DNA of 64,000 nucleotides from an uncultured Porphyromonadaceae bacterium (GCA_947177185.1 CAMWTJ010000006.1:34108-98107); one strand, 5' to 3'. Numbered from the stretch's first letter, positions 25,379 through 35,020 are shown. The notes: generated by a model from the sequence alone, not told the origin. Numbers and translations: made by a program.

Positions 25379-26346
25379 TCGGCTGTTCCGCCACCGTCTA
25401 TGGTGTGTATGCGGCCGTTTTCGTCGTAAGTGAGTTCGCACACTTTAAGGCTGCGGAGCCAGGACTTGCCGCCGGAGGGCACGCTGTCGTGGTGGAACAG
25501 ATACCACTTGCCTTCGTACTCTATGATGGAGTGGTGTGTGGTCCAGCCCACAACAGGTGTGAGTATCACACCCTGGTACACAAAGGGACCGTAAGGATTG
25601 TCGCCTATGGCATAGCACAGCAGATGGCTGTCGCCGGTGGAATAGGAGAAATAATACTTGCCGTTGTATTTGTGCACCCACGAGGCTTCGAAGAAGCGAT
25701 GCGGGTCGTCGGCGCGCAGAGGTTTGCCCTCGGCATCCACCACCTGCACGGGACGCGGCTCTTCGGCGAACTGGAGCATATCCTTGGTCAGACGCACGCA
25801 ACGGCTGGGGAGCGACGGTTCGGCGCCTTCGGGCAGTTCGGCCGACTCAAGAGCCTTGTTGTCGCGGTAGCGTTGCAGCTGTCCGCCCCACAGTCCGCCG
25901 AAATACAGATAATACTCGCCGTTTTCAGGCAGCACGCATATATCCATGGAATAGCTGCCGCGTATGGGGTCGGGCTGCGGAATGAACGGTCCTTCGGGAC
26001 GGTCGGCCACAGCCACGCCGATACGGAAAATATCGTTCTGGTCCTTGAGCGGGAAATAGAGATAGTATTTGCCGTCTTTCTCCGCGCAGTCGCAGTCCCA
26101 GAGCTGTCGTCCGGCCCAGGGTATGTCGGCTATGTCGAGCGCCTTGCCGTGGTCTGTGACTTTTCCCGTCATGGGGTCGCCGTCGATGGAGAGCACGTGC
26201 ATGTCCTTCATCACATACTGGTCGCCGTTGTCGTTCTCCACGTTCTCGCACTCCCAGTCGTGCGAGGGATAAATGTATATCCGGCCGTTGAACACATGCA
26301 CACTGGGGTCGGCCATATAATCGTCAGGAAAAAGATATCGTTTCAT
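25375..26346 (-). CDS. GH43 cytoplasmic beta-xylosidase/arabinofuranosidase
   Basis: Five-bladed propeller enzyme. The three catalytic carboxylates are Asp13 in YMADPSV (base), Asp135 in SYSMDICV (pKa modulator) and Glu220 in FFEASWVH (acid). No signal peptide is present (MKRYLFPDDYMADP), so it acts in the cytoplasm, most likely on xylo-oligosaccharides imported by the GPH symporter. The small size (323 residues) with no C-terminal sandwich suggests subfamily GH43_1 or a close relative. It overlaps GH10 upstream and GH67 downstream by 4 bases each, a tightly coupled block. Confidence 0.9.
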   Translation of the reverse strand: MKRYLFPDDYMADPSVHVFNGRIYIYPSHDWECENVENDNGDQYVMKDMHVLSIDGDPMTGKVTDHGKALDIADIPWAGRQLWDCDCAEKDGKYYLYFPLKDQNDIFRIGVAVADRPEGPFIPQPDPIRGSYSMDICVLPENGEYYLYFGGLWGGQLQRYRDNKALESAELPEGAEPSLPSRCVRLTKDMLQFAEEPRPVQVVDAEGKPLRADDPHRFFEASWVHKYNGKYYFSYSTGDSHLLCYAIGDNPYGPFVYQGVILTPVVGWTTHHSIIEYEGKWYLFHHDSVPSGGKSWLRSLKVCELTYDENGRIHTIDGGGTAE

Positions 26347-27449
26347 TTTACGCTATGGTATTGGATAAGTTTTTTCATAAAGGGTTTCATCTCGTAGTTG
26401 CGGTCAAACAGCAGCGGGTATTCCTTGCGTCCGCGCATCGGCCATCCGTTTTTCCAGGAATCGCCGTCGCTCACCCCCCACACCGTCACGCGGTCTATCA
26501 CATCGGCATGGCGCACGAACATGCTCATGAAGGCGTCCATGCGGCTGTTCCATATGGCGGCCACGTCGTCCGGCAGATTGTCGGGATACGGATTGAGCGC
26601 TTTCTGGAACGCAACCACGTCGGCCACGTTGGCCGAGCGGGTGAGCGTGGGCAGGGCACTCATGTCCCACTCCGTGATCATCACCTTGCAGCCCGTGGAG
26701 GCAAACGCTTCTATGGCCTGCTCGAACTGTCGGAAATCGGGATAGTCCATGCCCATGTGGCCCTGCATGCCGATGGCGTCGATGCGCAGTCCGCGGTTCT
26801 TGAGCTCGCGCACCATGCGCACCACGGCATCGCGGCGGCCCGGCACGTTCATGCCGTAGTCGTTGTAGTACAGTTCCGCGTCGGGGTCGGCTTCGTGGGC
26901 ATACTGGAAAGCCAGCGGTATAAACTCTTCGCCGAGTATCTCGTAGAAGGGGCTTTTGCGGTAGGCGCCGCTCTCGACAATGGCTTCGTTGACCACGTCC
27001 CAGCCTTTGATGCGGCCTTTGTAGCGTCCGACCACTGTGTGTATGTGGTCGCGCATGCGCGCTTTCAGCGTGTCGGCGCTCACGTACTGTCCGTTGTCGT
27101 CGTACGGAAACCACGGAGCGAGCTGGCTGTGCCATATCAGGCAGTGTCCTATCACGGTAAGGCCGTTGTCCTCACCGAATTTCACAAACGCATCGGCATC
27201 GTCCCAAAAATAGACATCGCGCTCGGGATGTATTTTTTCGGATTTCATCACATTTTCGGGAACCACGGTATTGAAATGGCGCTTCACCACTTCCGCGCCC
27301 CGCGCGTCGGTTTCCTTGGCCTGAGCGTCGTTGATGGCTACTCCCACACGGAACATGTCGCCGAAGGCGTCTTTCATGGTGGCTTCGCCTGATGCGGCGG
27401 CGCCTAAGGCTGCGGCCGCTGCGAAAAGTAAGCTGACAGTCTTTTTCAT
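26343..27449 (-). CDS. GH10 endo-beta-1,4-xylanase, periplasmic
   Basis: Single-domain retaining xylanase. The signal peptide (MKKTVSLLFAAAAALGAAASG) has no lipobox, so a soluble periplasmic enzyme is expected. Acid/base is Glu155 in WDVVNEAI and nucleophile is Glu259 in MITEWDMS; HCLIWHSQ and VWGVSDGDSW are further GH10 hallmarks. It probably shortens imported xylo-oligosaccharides, in contrast to the surface GH10 at 52 kb, which has binding modules. It starts 7 bases after the symporter stop and overlaps the GH43 gene by 4 bases. Confidence 0.95.
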   Translation of the reverse strand: MKKTVSLLFAAAAALGAAASGEATMKDAFGDMFRVGVAINDAQAKETDARGAEVVKRHFNTVVPENVMKSEKIHPERDVYFWDDADAFVKFGEDNGLTVIGHCLIWHSQLAPWFPYDDNGQYVSADTLKARMRDHIHTVVGRYKGRIKGWDVVNEAIVESGAYRKSPFYEILGEEFIPLAFQYAHEADPDAELYYNDYGMNVPGRRDAVVRMVRELKNRGLRIDAIGMQGHMGMDYPDFRQFEQAIEAFASTGCKVMITEWDMSALPTLTRSANVADVVAFQKALNPYPDNLPDDVAAIWNSRMDAFMSMFVRHADVIDRVTVWGVSDGDSWKNGWPMRGRKEYPLLFDRNYEMKPFMKKLIQYHSVK

Positions 27450-27456
27450 TTCGGAA

Positions 27457-28866
27457 TTACAGTTTGTGTCGACGCTCTATCTCGGCATTGATTTCGTCAA
27501 TGCGTGCGTCGTCGAGTTCATATTTTGATATGATAAACATGGACACAAGAAGCAGCACAGCGGGTATCACGGCCACAAGCCAGAGTATGCCCTGCTGCGC
27601 GAACGCGCTCTGCACGGCGGCGTCCTTGTCGAAGCCCACGAACGCGAGCACCAGGCCGGGCACCACTCCTCCCATGGCCATGCCGGCCTTGTAGAATATG
27701 CCGGTAAGGGCGTTGACAATGCCGCTGATGCGCTTGCCGTGGGTGTACTCGCCGTAGCTTATGACCTCGGGCACGAGAGCCCACATATAGCCGGTGGCCA
27801 CTATTATGCCGGTGGATTTGACAAACTGCGCCACATATACGAGCCACATATGCTCTTTAAGGGAGGGTACCATCGATATGGCGTAAAGCATGGCCATGCC
27901 TACGACGGCCGTAGACAGGAAGATATAAAACATGCCGCGCTTGCCCACCTGCTTCTTTATCCACGGAATCATGGGCATGAATATAAACGCCGGGAAGGAG
28001 CCAAGGCCCATGAACACCGACAGCTCGCCGGCGCTGCCGCCGAGGTTGTAGTTGATGTAGTAGGCACCTGCGCTGTTGCTTATGGCCATAAGGGCGAAAG
28101 CGGTGATAAAGAAGAACGCGAGGATGCGCAGCGGGCGGTTGCGCACAAATTCGAGCCACAGGTCGCTGACCTTGACGTTTTCGGTTTCGCTTTTGTCCAT
28201 CACCACGCGCTCGCGGCACTGCGAGAAGCAGAATATGAGCAGGGCAAGACCCACGAGGCCGTAAATCGACATGGTCATGAACCACGCGTAGTCGTTGCTC
28301 GAAAGGTCGGCGGTTTCGCCCGGGTCAAACAGTTTCACCAGCATCGGGATGCCCATGCCCACGGCAAGGCCGCCGAGATTGGCCATGAACATGCGGGTGG
28401 AGGTGAGCACCGTGATTTCGTGTGTGTCGCGCGTGAGCGACGCGTTGAGCGCGCCGTACGGCACGTTGACGAGTGTGTAGCACATCGAGAGGCCCACATA
28501 GGTCACGTAGGCATACACCAGCGAGCCGCTGAAGCCGTTCCAGAAGCAGAGTATGGCAAAACCGGTGAGGGGTATGCCTCCAAGCACGAGATAGGCCCTG
28601 TACTTTCCGAGCTTCGGGTCGCGCTTGTCGACAAACGCGCCTACGAGCGGGTCCCAAATTACGTCGACTATGCGCACTATGAGAAACATCACGGCGGCAA
28701 CTGCCGGGTCGAGCCCGAACACATTAGTATAATAGAACAGCAAATACATGCTGATGGTCTGGTAAATCAGATTCTGCGCAAGGTCGCCGGAGCCAAAACC
28801 TATGCGCTGCAGCCAGGAGAGCTTGTAGAAGCCGTTGCTTTCTGTAGTCTTGTATGTGTCAGTCAT
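27457..28866 (-). CDS. GPH-family sugar:cation symporter for xylosides
   Basis: Inner-membrane symporter of the glycoside-pentoside-hexuronide family (MFS superfamily) with about twelve helices. The N-terminus LSWLQRIGFGSGDLAQNLIYQ and the segment DVIWDPLVGAFVDKRDPKLGKYRAYLV are the family signature, as is VPEVISYGEYTHGKRISGIVNAL near residue 370. The length (469) is typical. Position between the acetylesterase and GH10 genes argues for xylose or xylo-oligosaccharides, matching XylT/XynB-type transporters. A cytoplasmic GH43 just downstream fits import of oligosaccharides. Confidence 0.9.
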   Translation of the reverse strand: MTDTYKTTESNGFYKLSWLQRIGFGSGDLAQNLIYQTISMYLLFYYTNVFGLDPAVAAVMFLIVRIVDVIWDPLVGAFVDKRDPKLGKYRAYLVLGGIPLTGFAILCFWNGFSGSLVYAYVTYVGLSMCYTLVNVPYGALNASLTRDTHEITVLTSTRMFMANLGGLAVGMGIPMLVKLFDPGETADLSSNDYAWFMTMSIYGLVGLALLIFCFSQCRERVVMDKSETENVKVSDLWLEFVRNRPLRILAFFFITAFALMAISNSAGAYYINYNLGGSAGELSVFMGLGSFPAFIFMPMIPWIKKQVGKRGMFYIFLSTAVVGMAMLYAISMVPSLKEHMWLVYVAQFVKSTGIIVATGYMWALVPEVISYGEYTHGKRISGIVNALTGIFYKAGMAMGGVVPGLVLAFVGFDKDAAVQSAFAQQGILWLVAVIPAVLLLVSMFIISKYELDDARIDEINAEIERRHKL

Positions 28867-28878
28867 GGTATAGTCTAA

Positions 28879-30519
28879 TTATTTTTTCACGGGTAGAGAT
28901 TTTGTCACTGCTTCGGCTACGCGTTTGCCGAGAGTCTTTTTGTCGAGAGGATGTATGTCGTTCCACTCTCCGAGGTCGCTGTTGCGGATGAGTGTCGCAG
29001 CGGGGTCGGCGTCGGCCACCTCGGCCTGACGGGCGCGCATTTCTGCCCATGCTCTGCGGCCGCCGACGTCGCTCTTGTGCAGGAAATCGGCCAGTTCCAC
29101 GATATAGAACGGCATGTCCGAACGGCCGAATCCCTTGCGCCAGTCGGCAATCATTGCGGTAAGTTTGTCGGCATATTCGGCACGGTTGCCCACGTTCGAC
29201 TCGCCCTGATACCACACCACGCCGGCAAAAGGCACATTGAACAGCGGCGCAATCATGGCATCGTACAGCACCACCGGCGTGTAATGATAAAACTCCATGC
29301 CGGGGCCCTGCGGCATACGCGCACCTGTGCGGTGGCGCCACTGCCCTTCGAGCGAAACCTCGCTGCCATCGGCAAGTATCAGTTTGTACGGCTTGTCGAG
29401 CACGAAACGCGCGCGGCCGCCGCCGCTTATGCCACGCACGGTGATTACGTTGTCGCCTTCACGCAGCACTCCGGCCGGCACCTTATAGATGCGCGGCGGA
29501 TACTGGTAGCCCACCGTGCCCACGAACGTGCCGTTGACAAAAGCCGAATCGGCGCCCTCGAAGCATCCGAGGCGCAAAGTGGCATCGCCTGCAGCCTGAC
29601 CGGCGTCGAGGCTCACATGACGCCGCAGCCAGTGGCTTCCGGGGTAGTGCCTGGCGCTGCGGGGGTCGTATGCCCAGTCGGACTCAAGCAGGTCCACCGT
29701 GTCCCAGTCCGAATCGTCGAGATTGAAATCGCTCCACTGCACGTCGCCCGTACGTCCTGGGTCCGACAGATAGAGCTGCTTGTTCCAGCGCGCGTAGTTC
29801 TCGCCTTCGAGCTTTTTTATGCGCTCGCGGTAGCCGTCGTCCTCATAAAGCTTTTTCTTGGCGAGGTCGGCCGGCCAGCGCGCAATGGTTTCTTCCGATG
29901 TCCATGCTTCTACCGGCGTGCCTCCCCAGCTGGCATTGACTATGCCCACCGGCACGCCTGTGGCGGCATAAAGCTCTTTGGCGAAAAAATAGGCAAGCGC
30001 CGAGAAGGCCATTACGTTTTGCTGCGTGCACGGCTTCCAAGCCGCGCTGCTGGTGTCGGAAAGCGGCCCGTGGAAAGCCGTGGTCTGCGGCACTGCATAC
30101 TGTCGTATGGAAATGTTCTCATACGCGGCCACCTCGTCGGCAAACATATCAGTGACACGGCGCACCGGCAGCTCCATATTGCTTTGGCCGGAACACAGGA
30201 ACACATCGCCGGACAGCACATCGTCAATTTTAAGGTCGTTGACTGAGATGGTGTACGGGCCGCCTGCTTTCAGAGCCGGGAGCTCGAGGCTCCAGCGGCC
30301 AAGACTGTCGGCGGCGACACTGACGGCACGTGATTTTTTTGCGTTGCTGCGGGCAGTGACGGTTTCGCCCGGATCTGCGGTGCCCCACAGCTTCACCGGC
30401 ACGCCGCGCTGCACCACCATGCCGTCGGTCAGTATGGCAGGAAGGGTGACAGCGGCCGAGGCGCCGAAAGCGACACCGAACACCGCGGCAGCCGCGAATA
30501 TGTATTTCGATATTTTCAT
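28879..30519 (-). CDS. SGNH/sialate-O-acetylesterase-type esterase, likely acetylxylan esterase
   Basis: Serine esterase exported with signal peptide MKISKYIFAAAAVFGVAFGASA. The nucleophile Ser113 is in CSGQSNMELP and the catalytic Asp-His pair is in WNDIHPLDK near residue 521-523; VVWYQGESNVGNRAEY is block III. An inserted beta-jelly-roll at about 225-335 splits the SGNH domain, as in CE20-type xylan and xyloglucan esterases. Automatic labels usually read 'sialate O-acetylesterase', but the surrounding genes are all for xylan, so deacetylation of xylan oligosaccharides is more likely. Activity is inferred from context. It follows GH35 by 11 bases. Confidence 0.85.
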   Translation of the reverse strand: MKISKYIFAAAAVFGVAFGASAAVTLPAILTDGMVVQRGVPVKLWGTADPGETVTARSNAKKSRAVSVAADSLGRWSLELPALKAGGPYTISVNDLKIDDVLSGDVFLCSGQSNMELPVRRVTDMFADEVAAYENISIRQYAVPQTTAFHGPLSDTSSAAWKPCTQQNVMAFSALAYFFAKELYAATGVPVGIVNASWGGTPVEAWTSEETIARWPADLAKKKLYEDDGYRERIKKLEGENYARWNKQLYLSDPGRTGDVQWSDFNLDDSDWDTVDLLESDWAYDPRSARHYPGSHWLRRHVSLDAGQAAGDATLRLGCFEGADSAFVNGTFVGTVGYQYPPRIYKVPAGVLREGDNVITVRGISGGGRARFVLDKPYKLILADGSEVSLEGQWRHRTGARMPQGPGMEFYHYTPVVLYDAMIAPLFNVPFAGVVWYQGESNVGNRAEYADKLTAMIADWRKGFGRSDMPFYIVELADFLHKSDVGGRRAWAEMRARQAEVADADPAATLIRNSDLGEWNDIHPLDKKTLGKRVAEAVTKSLPVKK

Positions 30520-30530
30520 AGTATCAGGAT

Positions 30531-32225
30531 TTATCTGTAGTTATAGGTTTTTACTCGGACTATTTTGTTGTCGTCGACACTTATGCGCACGTGGCGTCCC
30601 TGGTGGGTTTCATCGCCGTTGAAAGTACGCACGCGCGTGAGCTCGCCATTGGCGCCTACGGCCACTTCTTCCACTCGGGCCAGCCCCACGCGCTGCGCGG
30701 CATTGTAGCCGGCAGCGGCTGCGCGTTCGGCCCCGTCGTTGAGGAAACCGTCTTCGCCGAGTTTTCCAACGGGCGCGCCACCTTCGCTGACATGTTCGAA
30801 TTTCGCCACCACGCCCGAACCGACAATCACGTACTCGTCCGGGGCAAGCCGGATAATGATGGCGGCCTTGTCGGGCCAAGGCTCTCCGCTCGTGGCACGG
30901 GCGTCCCACGGCAGTGTGAAATAATGCGAAAGCGTGATGCGCGTATCGCCGTACACCAGCACGCGCTCAGGCTCTTCGGCGGTGAGCATCACGGCATCCA
31001 TGGTGTTCCGGCCCTGATGCGCGGCTATCAGCGGCATGGCCTCGCGCAAAGTTGCGTAGGCTGCCACCATGGGCGCCGACGGGGCATCGCTGCCGTTTTC
31101 TATCGAGAACGGGCTGATGCCCAACGCGTCGTGATGGCCGAAAACGTAGTATGCCTGCGCGCCGTTGCGGTCCTCGCGCTTTACTTCGGGGATAAACAGA
31201 GCGTTGTCGGGCAGCGCGTACTGCGACACCCATGCCGGGAAGCCGCTGTCGTAAATATCGGGCGAGAGAAAATCCACCGTGGGCGCGGCGGCGTGCCATA
31301 TGTCTTTGAGATGCGCCAGCGGACCGGCCGACGGATATTCGCCGGGACGGCGGCCGCGGCTGTTGAGTGCGGCGTTGACATAGAGCGGCCTTGTGGTTAT
31401 GGCACGGGCCATCCGGGCCAGCGCCTCCACATAGCGCGCGTAGTTCCACGCCATGAAATATTCGTCGGTATAGCGGTCGTCGCCGAACACGTCGGCCCAT
31501 GCGCCAGCCTTCTTCATGCCGGCATCTTTCCATTTGGCGAGCAGCGAGGGGTGCAGGCTCTTTTTATTCTTGGCCAGATGCTTCATCAGTTCCGCAGGCA
31601 CACCCTTGGCATACTCGGCATCGGCAAGAGCGGAGTGGTCGCGCGCGTCCTCAAGCATGCCGATTTCGTTTTCAATCTGAATCATCAGCACGGTATTGTC
31701 GCGGTCTACCTCATCCACATGCTTCAGCCACGCGGAAAAGGCGCGGCCATCGGCCTCAAGCACCGCCGGAGAAAACGCCGACGCTATCTCAAGAGGCCTT
31801 CCGGCGGCTGTGCGTGCCCGCGGGAAGCGCTTCGTGTCGGCCTTGAACCATTCGGGAGCATAGCAGCTCATCGAGTTTTTCCATGCGCCGAACCACAGAA
31901 ACACCACCTTGAGCCCGTTGCGGCGTGCCTCGTCGATTACTTTGTCGGTAAGCGAAAAATCGTATTGACCCTCGACCGGCTCTGTCAGTTCCCAGTAAGC
32001 AGGCACAAGCACCGTGTTGAGATTCATCCTCGCAAGGCGGGGAAAGATGGCTTCGATATCGGCATCGCAGGAGGCCGACGAGTTGCCAAGCTCTCCGCCA
32101 AGTATCAGAAACGGCCTGCCGTCTATACTGACTTGCGGAGCGGCACCTGTGCGGTCGAGGCGAACTTCGGCGCCCCCCACAAAAAACACCGCGCAAAAAG
32201 CTATCAGAAGCGCAATTCTATTCAT
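30531..32225 (-). CDS. GH35 beta-galactosidase-like enzyme with DUF5597-type C-terminus
   Basis: Exported (MNRIALLIAFCAVFFVGGA) clan GH-A enzyme. The acid/base is Glu187 in IQIENEIG and the nucleophile is probably Glu347 in FIPEVKRED. A C-terminal beta domain of about 130 residues (MVAAYATLREAM to VRVKTYNYR) resembles DUF5597. It leads the large leftward operon and has the shared operator directly upstream. A beta-galactosidase could remove galactose caps from arabinoxylan side chains, but beta-xylosidase-like or arabinopyranosidase activity is also possible. 564 residues is typical for this GH35 branch. Confidence 0.82.
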   Translation of the reverse strand: MNRIALLIAFCAVFFVGGAEVRLDRTGAAPQVSIDGRPFLILGGELGNSSASCDADIEAIFPRLARMNLNTVLVPAYWELTEPVEGQYDFSLTDKVIDEARRNGLKVVFLWFGAWKNSMSCYAPEWFKADTKRFPRARTAAGRPLEIASAFSPAVLEADGRAFSAWLKHVDEVDRDNTVLMIQIENEIGMLEDARDHSALADAEYAKGVPAELMKHLAKNKKSLHPSLLAKWKDAGMKKAGAWADVFGDDRYTDEYFMAWNYARYVEALARMARAITTRPLYVNAALNSRGRRPGEYPSAGPLAHLKDIWHAAAPTVDFLSPDIYDSGFPAWVSQYALPDNALFIPEVKREDRNGAQAYYVFGHHDALGISPFSIENGSDAPSAPMVAAYATLREAMPLIAAHQGRNTMDAVMLTAEEPERVLVYGDTRITLSHYFTLPWDARATSGEPWPDKAAIIIRLAPDEYVIVGSGVVAKFEHVSEGGAPVGKLGEDGFLNDGAERAAAAGYNAAQRVGLARVEEVAVGANGELTRVRTFNGDETHQGRHVRISVDDNKIVRVKTYNYR

Positions 32226-32252
32226 GGATTTGTCAGGTTTCAGTTTTCAACG

Positions 32253-32317
32253 CAAATTTACGAATAAAGTCCCTATAACGCGGCCACGTATGTAACATTT
32301 AGTTTGCACTGCGTAAC
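32253..32317 (-). promoter_or_regulatory. Regulated promoter and tandem operator of the GH35-led operon
   Basis: Reading leftward: ATGTTAC (GTTAC core 32317-32313), a second GTTAC starting 21 bases later (32296-32292), 31 bases, then the -7 box TAAATTTG (32260-32253). The -33 region has no TTTG, which fits dependence on an activator. The ATG is 27 bases downstream of the -7 box. The same layout precedes three other transcription units in the window. Confidence 0.8.
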
Positions 32318-32328
32318 ATCGGCGTTGC

Positions 32329-34878
32329 CTATTTCTTGTACGGCGTTTCATCCATGAACAGATGGCTCGGCTCATATCCTCCGCCATCCACTATAAGTTT
32401 CTCAAATACAATGCCCGGAGCCATGGGCTGCAACACCACGGTGTGCGTGCCGTCGGCGGCGGCATCGCTCAAGGGCAGACGCACCACTTTTTCCACCACG
32501 CGCGAAGCCACGGTGGGATAGAACACGGTATATATATTCTCGGGGGCTTCGTTGAGATCAGCATTGAAATTGACGGTCACAGGCTCGCAGCCGTCGATGC
32601 TCACACTATAGCAATGGCCGCCTATGTTAAGAAAATCGAGCGTAGATTTCACAACCACCCGCACATCCACCGAATCGGCATCGAATCCGGGAAGAGCCAC
32701 ACGGTAGCTCAGACGGGCATCGCCCACCGGCTCGGTGTAGGGCATGAGCGCGACACCGCTGAGGGTGCGTCCCATATCGGGCACCACCACCCACGATGTG
32801 GAGGGCGTGGCCGCGGATTCATGGAAATGCTCGGCCTCGATTACTGCCACGCCGCGGCGTGCCTCGGACGTGTAGCCGCCGCTGTTGCGTTCAACACCGG
32901 CTACGCGGCGTATTTCGGGCAGGCGGTCGGCCGGGAAGTTATCGTTCCAGGAGGTATAGCCTATATGTTTCTGAGTCATCATGCCGCGCCACTTGCCGCC
33001 GGCTATCTTGTTGTTGTAGACATCGGCCAGCTCGGCGTCGCGGGCGAAGCAGCGCTCCACGCGGTCGGCCCATTCGTTGGCCACGGGGTCGCCCGCCGCG
33101 TGCAGCTTATGATTCATGGCCTGCGCATAATACATTTCATAAATATTGGACATAGCCTGCACGGGGAACAGAATCAGCTGGAAATAAGCATCACGGGCCT
33201 CTGCGGGCAGTTTGAGATAAAGACGCAGAGCTTCAGCCTCGAGTCTGGCGTACTCGTCGGCCACGCGACGCCACTCGCCGTTGTCCAGGTTGTAAGTCGA
33301 GGCGTCGAGCATCTCGGCTGTCACACGGCCGTTGTACTTGCTGTAAAGGTTGAGAATACGCGCGGCCTCGTCGCCGAATTCCTCGCCGAAGATCCCGCGG
33401 CAGAACGCGCGCGGATGCTCCATGAAATCCGACGCATTGTAGCGCGTGGGATTCCACGCCATATCCAGGAAGAGCGTGATGGGGTACTCCATGGGCTTGA
33501 GGTCGCCCACGTTAAGTATCCACAGCTTGTCCACACCGTAATCATACGTAAGGCGCAGCTGCTCCCACATGCCCTGAATAGGCGTCACGTTTATCCATTT
33601 GCTGTTTCGTGGCGCGCCCACGTAGTCCACATGATAATACATGCCCCAGCCTCCGGGATGCTTGCGTTCCTGCTCTCCGGGCAGGCGGCGCACATTGCCC
33701 CAGTTGTCGTCGCACACGAGCATTATCACATCGTCGGGCACTCTAAGACCCTTGTCGTAGTAGTCAAGCACCTCCTTGTAAAGAGCCCACACCTGCGGCG
33801 TTTCCTTGGCTTTTTTGCCGGTGGTCTTGGCTATAATCTTGCGCTGGTTGTCGATAATCTTTTTCAGAAGCGCCACGTCAGCATCCTCGCTCATTGCCTC
33901 GTCGCCATCGCCTCGCATGCCTATGGTCACGATATCCTCCGTGCCTTTGGCTCGCTCGATGCCCTCACGGAAAAAGCGGTCGATGGTTTCCTGATTGGTA
34001 TTGTAATTCCATGCGCCATACTCTCCGCGCTTGCGCGACCACTCCTGGTGGTTTCTCGCCATGGGTTCGTGATGGGAAGTGCCCATTATCACTCCCATGG
34101 CATCGGCCGTGGCGCTGTTTTCAGGATCGTCGGCGTAAAACGACCACGCCCACATGGCAGGCCACATGAAATTGCCTCGCAGACGCAGCAGCAGCTCGAG
34201 CACGCGGGCATAGAAGCGGTGGTCGCCGTAGCCTGTGCCGTAGGTATTCTTCACCCAGCCCGTGAGGCACGGCGCCTCGTCGTTAAGAAATATTCCGCGA
34301 TAGCGCACCGCAGGCTCGCCGGCCGTGTATCGGCCGCGGGCCATGGACACATTGTCGCGATGGCGCACGGGCACGTCGGCCCAATCATACCAGGGCGATA
34401 CGCCGAGCTGCTCGGAGAGTTCATACAGTCCGTAGACCACCCCCCGGCGGTCGCTTCCTGCCACCACCAGGGCTTCGGCGACACCGGGCATAGGGTTGTC
34501 CACATTAAATATCATATACTGCTCCGTCTTGCCTTTCAGCTCAGCAAGTTCGGGCCGCTTTTTGTCTGTAAGTTTTCTGAGGGTGGGTCCGTCGACCGTG
34601 CCGGCCAGTATGATTTTTGAGCCTTCTGCGGGCCACACTATAGATGCATCAGTGCCGCACACACGGCCGAAATCGGCCGCAAGGTTGGCGGCCGCGATGC
34701 GGACAGCCGAATTTTCGGCTGAATCCACGGCTATGCGCACTGCGGGCCGGCCGGCTTCTATCAGAGTAAATCGGTCGGCAGATATCACATCGGAATTTGC
34801 ATCAGGATGGTCAATGGCCGACGCCGATATGGCAGCGGCGGCAAATACGAGTAAAGCTGTAAATCGGTTTATTTTCAT
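32329..34878 (-). CDS. GH115 alpha-(4-O-methyl)glucuronidase
   Basis: Removes (methyl)glucuronic acid from internal xylose units of glucuronoxylan and long oligosaccharides. Exported: MKINRFTALLVFAAAAISASA. An N-terminal domain to about 170 is followed by a TIM barrel with YRGIFLNDEAPCLTGWVKNTYG, ELLLRLRGNFMWPAMW and GMRGDGDEAM, all family signatures. A helical region follows, and the C-terminal beta domain (about 690-849, WVVVPDMGRTLSGVALMPYT) is the usual GH115 dimerisation/accessory part. 849 residues is normal. It has its own operator-promoter and is divergent from the sensor gene; the GH35 promoter begins just past its stop. Confidence 0.93.
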   Translation of the reverse strand: MKINRFTALLVFAAAAISASAIDHPDANSDVISADRFTLIEAGRPAVRIAVDSAENSAVRIAAANLAADFGRVCGTDASIVWPAEGSKIILAGTVDGPTLRKLTDKKRPELAELKGKTEQYMIFNVDNPMPGVAEALVVAGSDRRGVVYGLYELSEQLGVSPWYDWADVPVRHRDNVSMARGRYTAGEPAVRYRGIFLNDEAPCLTGWVKNTYGTGYGDHRFYARVLELLLRLRGNFMWPAMWAWSFYADDPENSATADAMGVIMGTSHHEPMARNHQEWSRKRGEYGAWNYNTNQETIDRFFREGIERAKGTEDIVTIGMRGDGDEAMSEDADVALLKKIIDNQRKIIAKTTGKKAKETPQVWALYKEVLDYYDKGLRVPDDVIMLVCDDNWGNVRRLPGEQERKHPGGWGMYYHVDYVGAPRNSKWINVTPIQGMWEQLRLTYDYGVDKLWILNVGDLKPMEYPITLFLDMAWNPTRYNASDFMEHPRAFCRGIFGEEFGDEAARILNLYSKYNGRVTAEMLDASTYNLDNGEWRRVADEYARLEAEALRLYLKLPAEARDAYFQLILFPVQAMSNIYEMYYAQAMNHKLHAAGDPVANEWADRVERCFARDAELADVYNNKIAGGKWRGMMTQKHIGYTSWNDNFPADRLPEIRRVAGVERNSGGYTSEARRGVAVIEAEHFHESAATPSTSWVVVPDMGRTLSGVALMPYTEPVGDARLSYRVALPGFDADSVDVRVVVKSTLDFLNIGGHCYSVSIDGCEPVTVNFNADLNEAPENIYTVFYPTVASRVVEKVVRLPLSDAAADGTHTVVLQPMAPGIVFEKLIVDGGGYEPSHLFMDETPYKK

Positions 34879-34909
34879 GGTTGGTCAGTTTGGCTTATTA
34901 TCAGTACTG

Positions 34910-34974
34910 CAAAATTAAAAACTGGCAGGCATTTTTCAACTCCGCCAGGTAACCCTTATTGCACGGCATGTAAC
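34910..34974 (-). promoter_or_regulatory. Regulated promoter and tandem operator of the GH115 gene
   Basis: Reading leftward: ATGTTAC (core 34974-34970), second GTTAC 21 bases on (34953-34949), 31 bases, then TAATTTTG (34917-34910). A TTG lies 19 bases before the -7 box, so this promoter may have some basal activity. The ATG is 31 bases after the box. Confidence 0.8.
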
Positions 34975-35020
34975 ATATGTTAAATAACACCTGGAAAAAG
35001 GTTGAATTTCAGCAATATTT

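Noticed and set aside
28879..30519. Annotation as a sialic acid O-acetylesterase
   Set aside because: The fold supports an SGNH acetylesterase, but no sialic acid genes are nearby and all neighbours act on xylan, so the sialate substrate is not supported.
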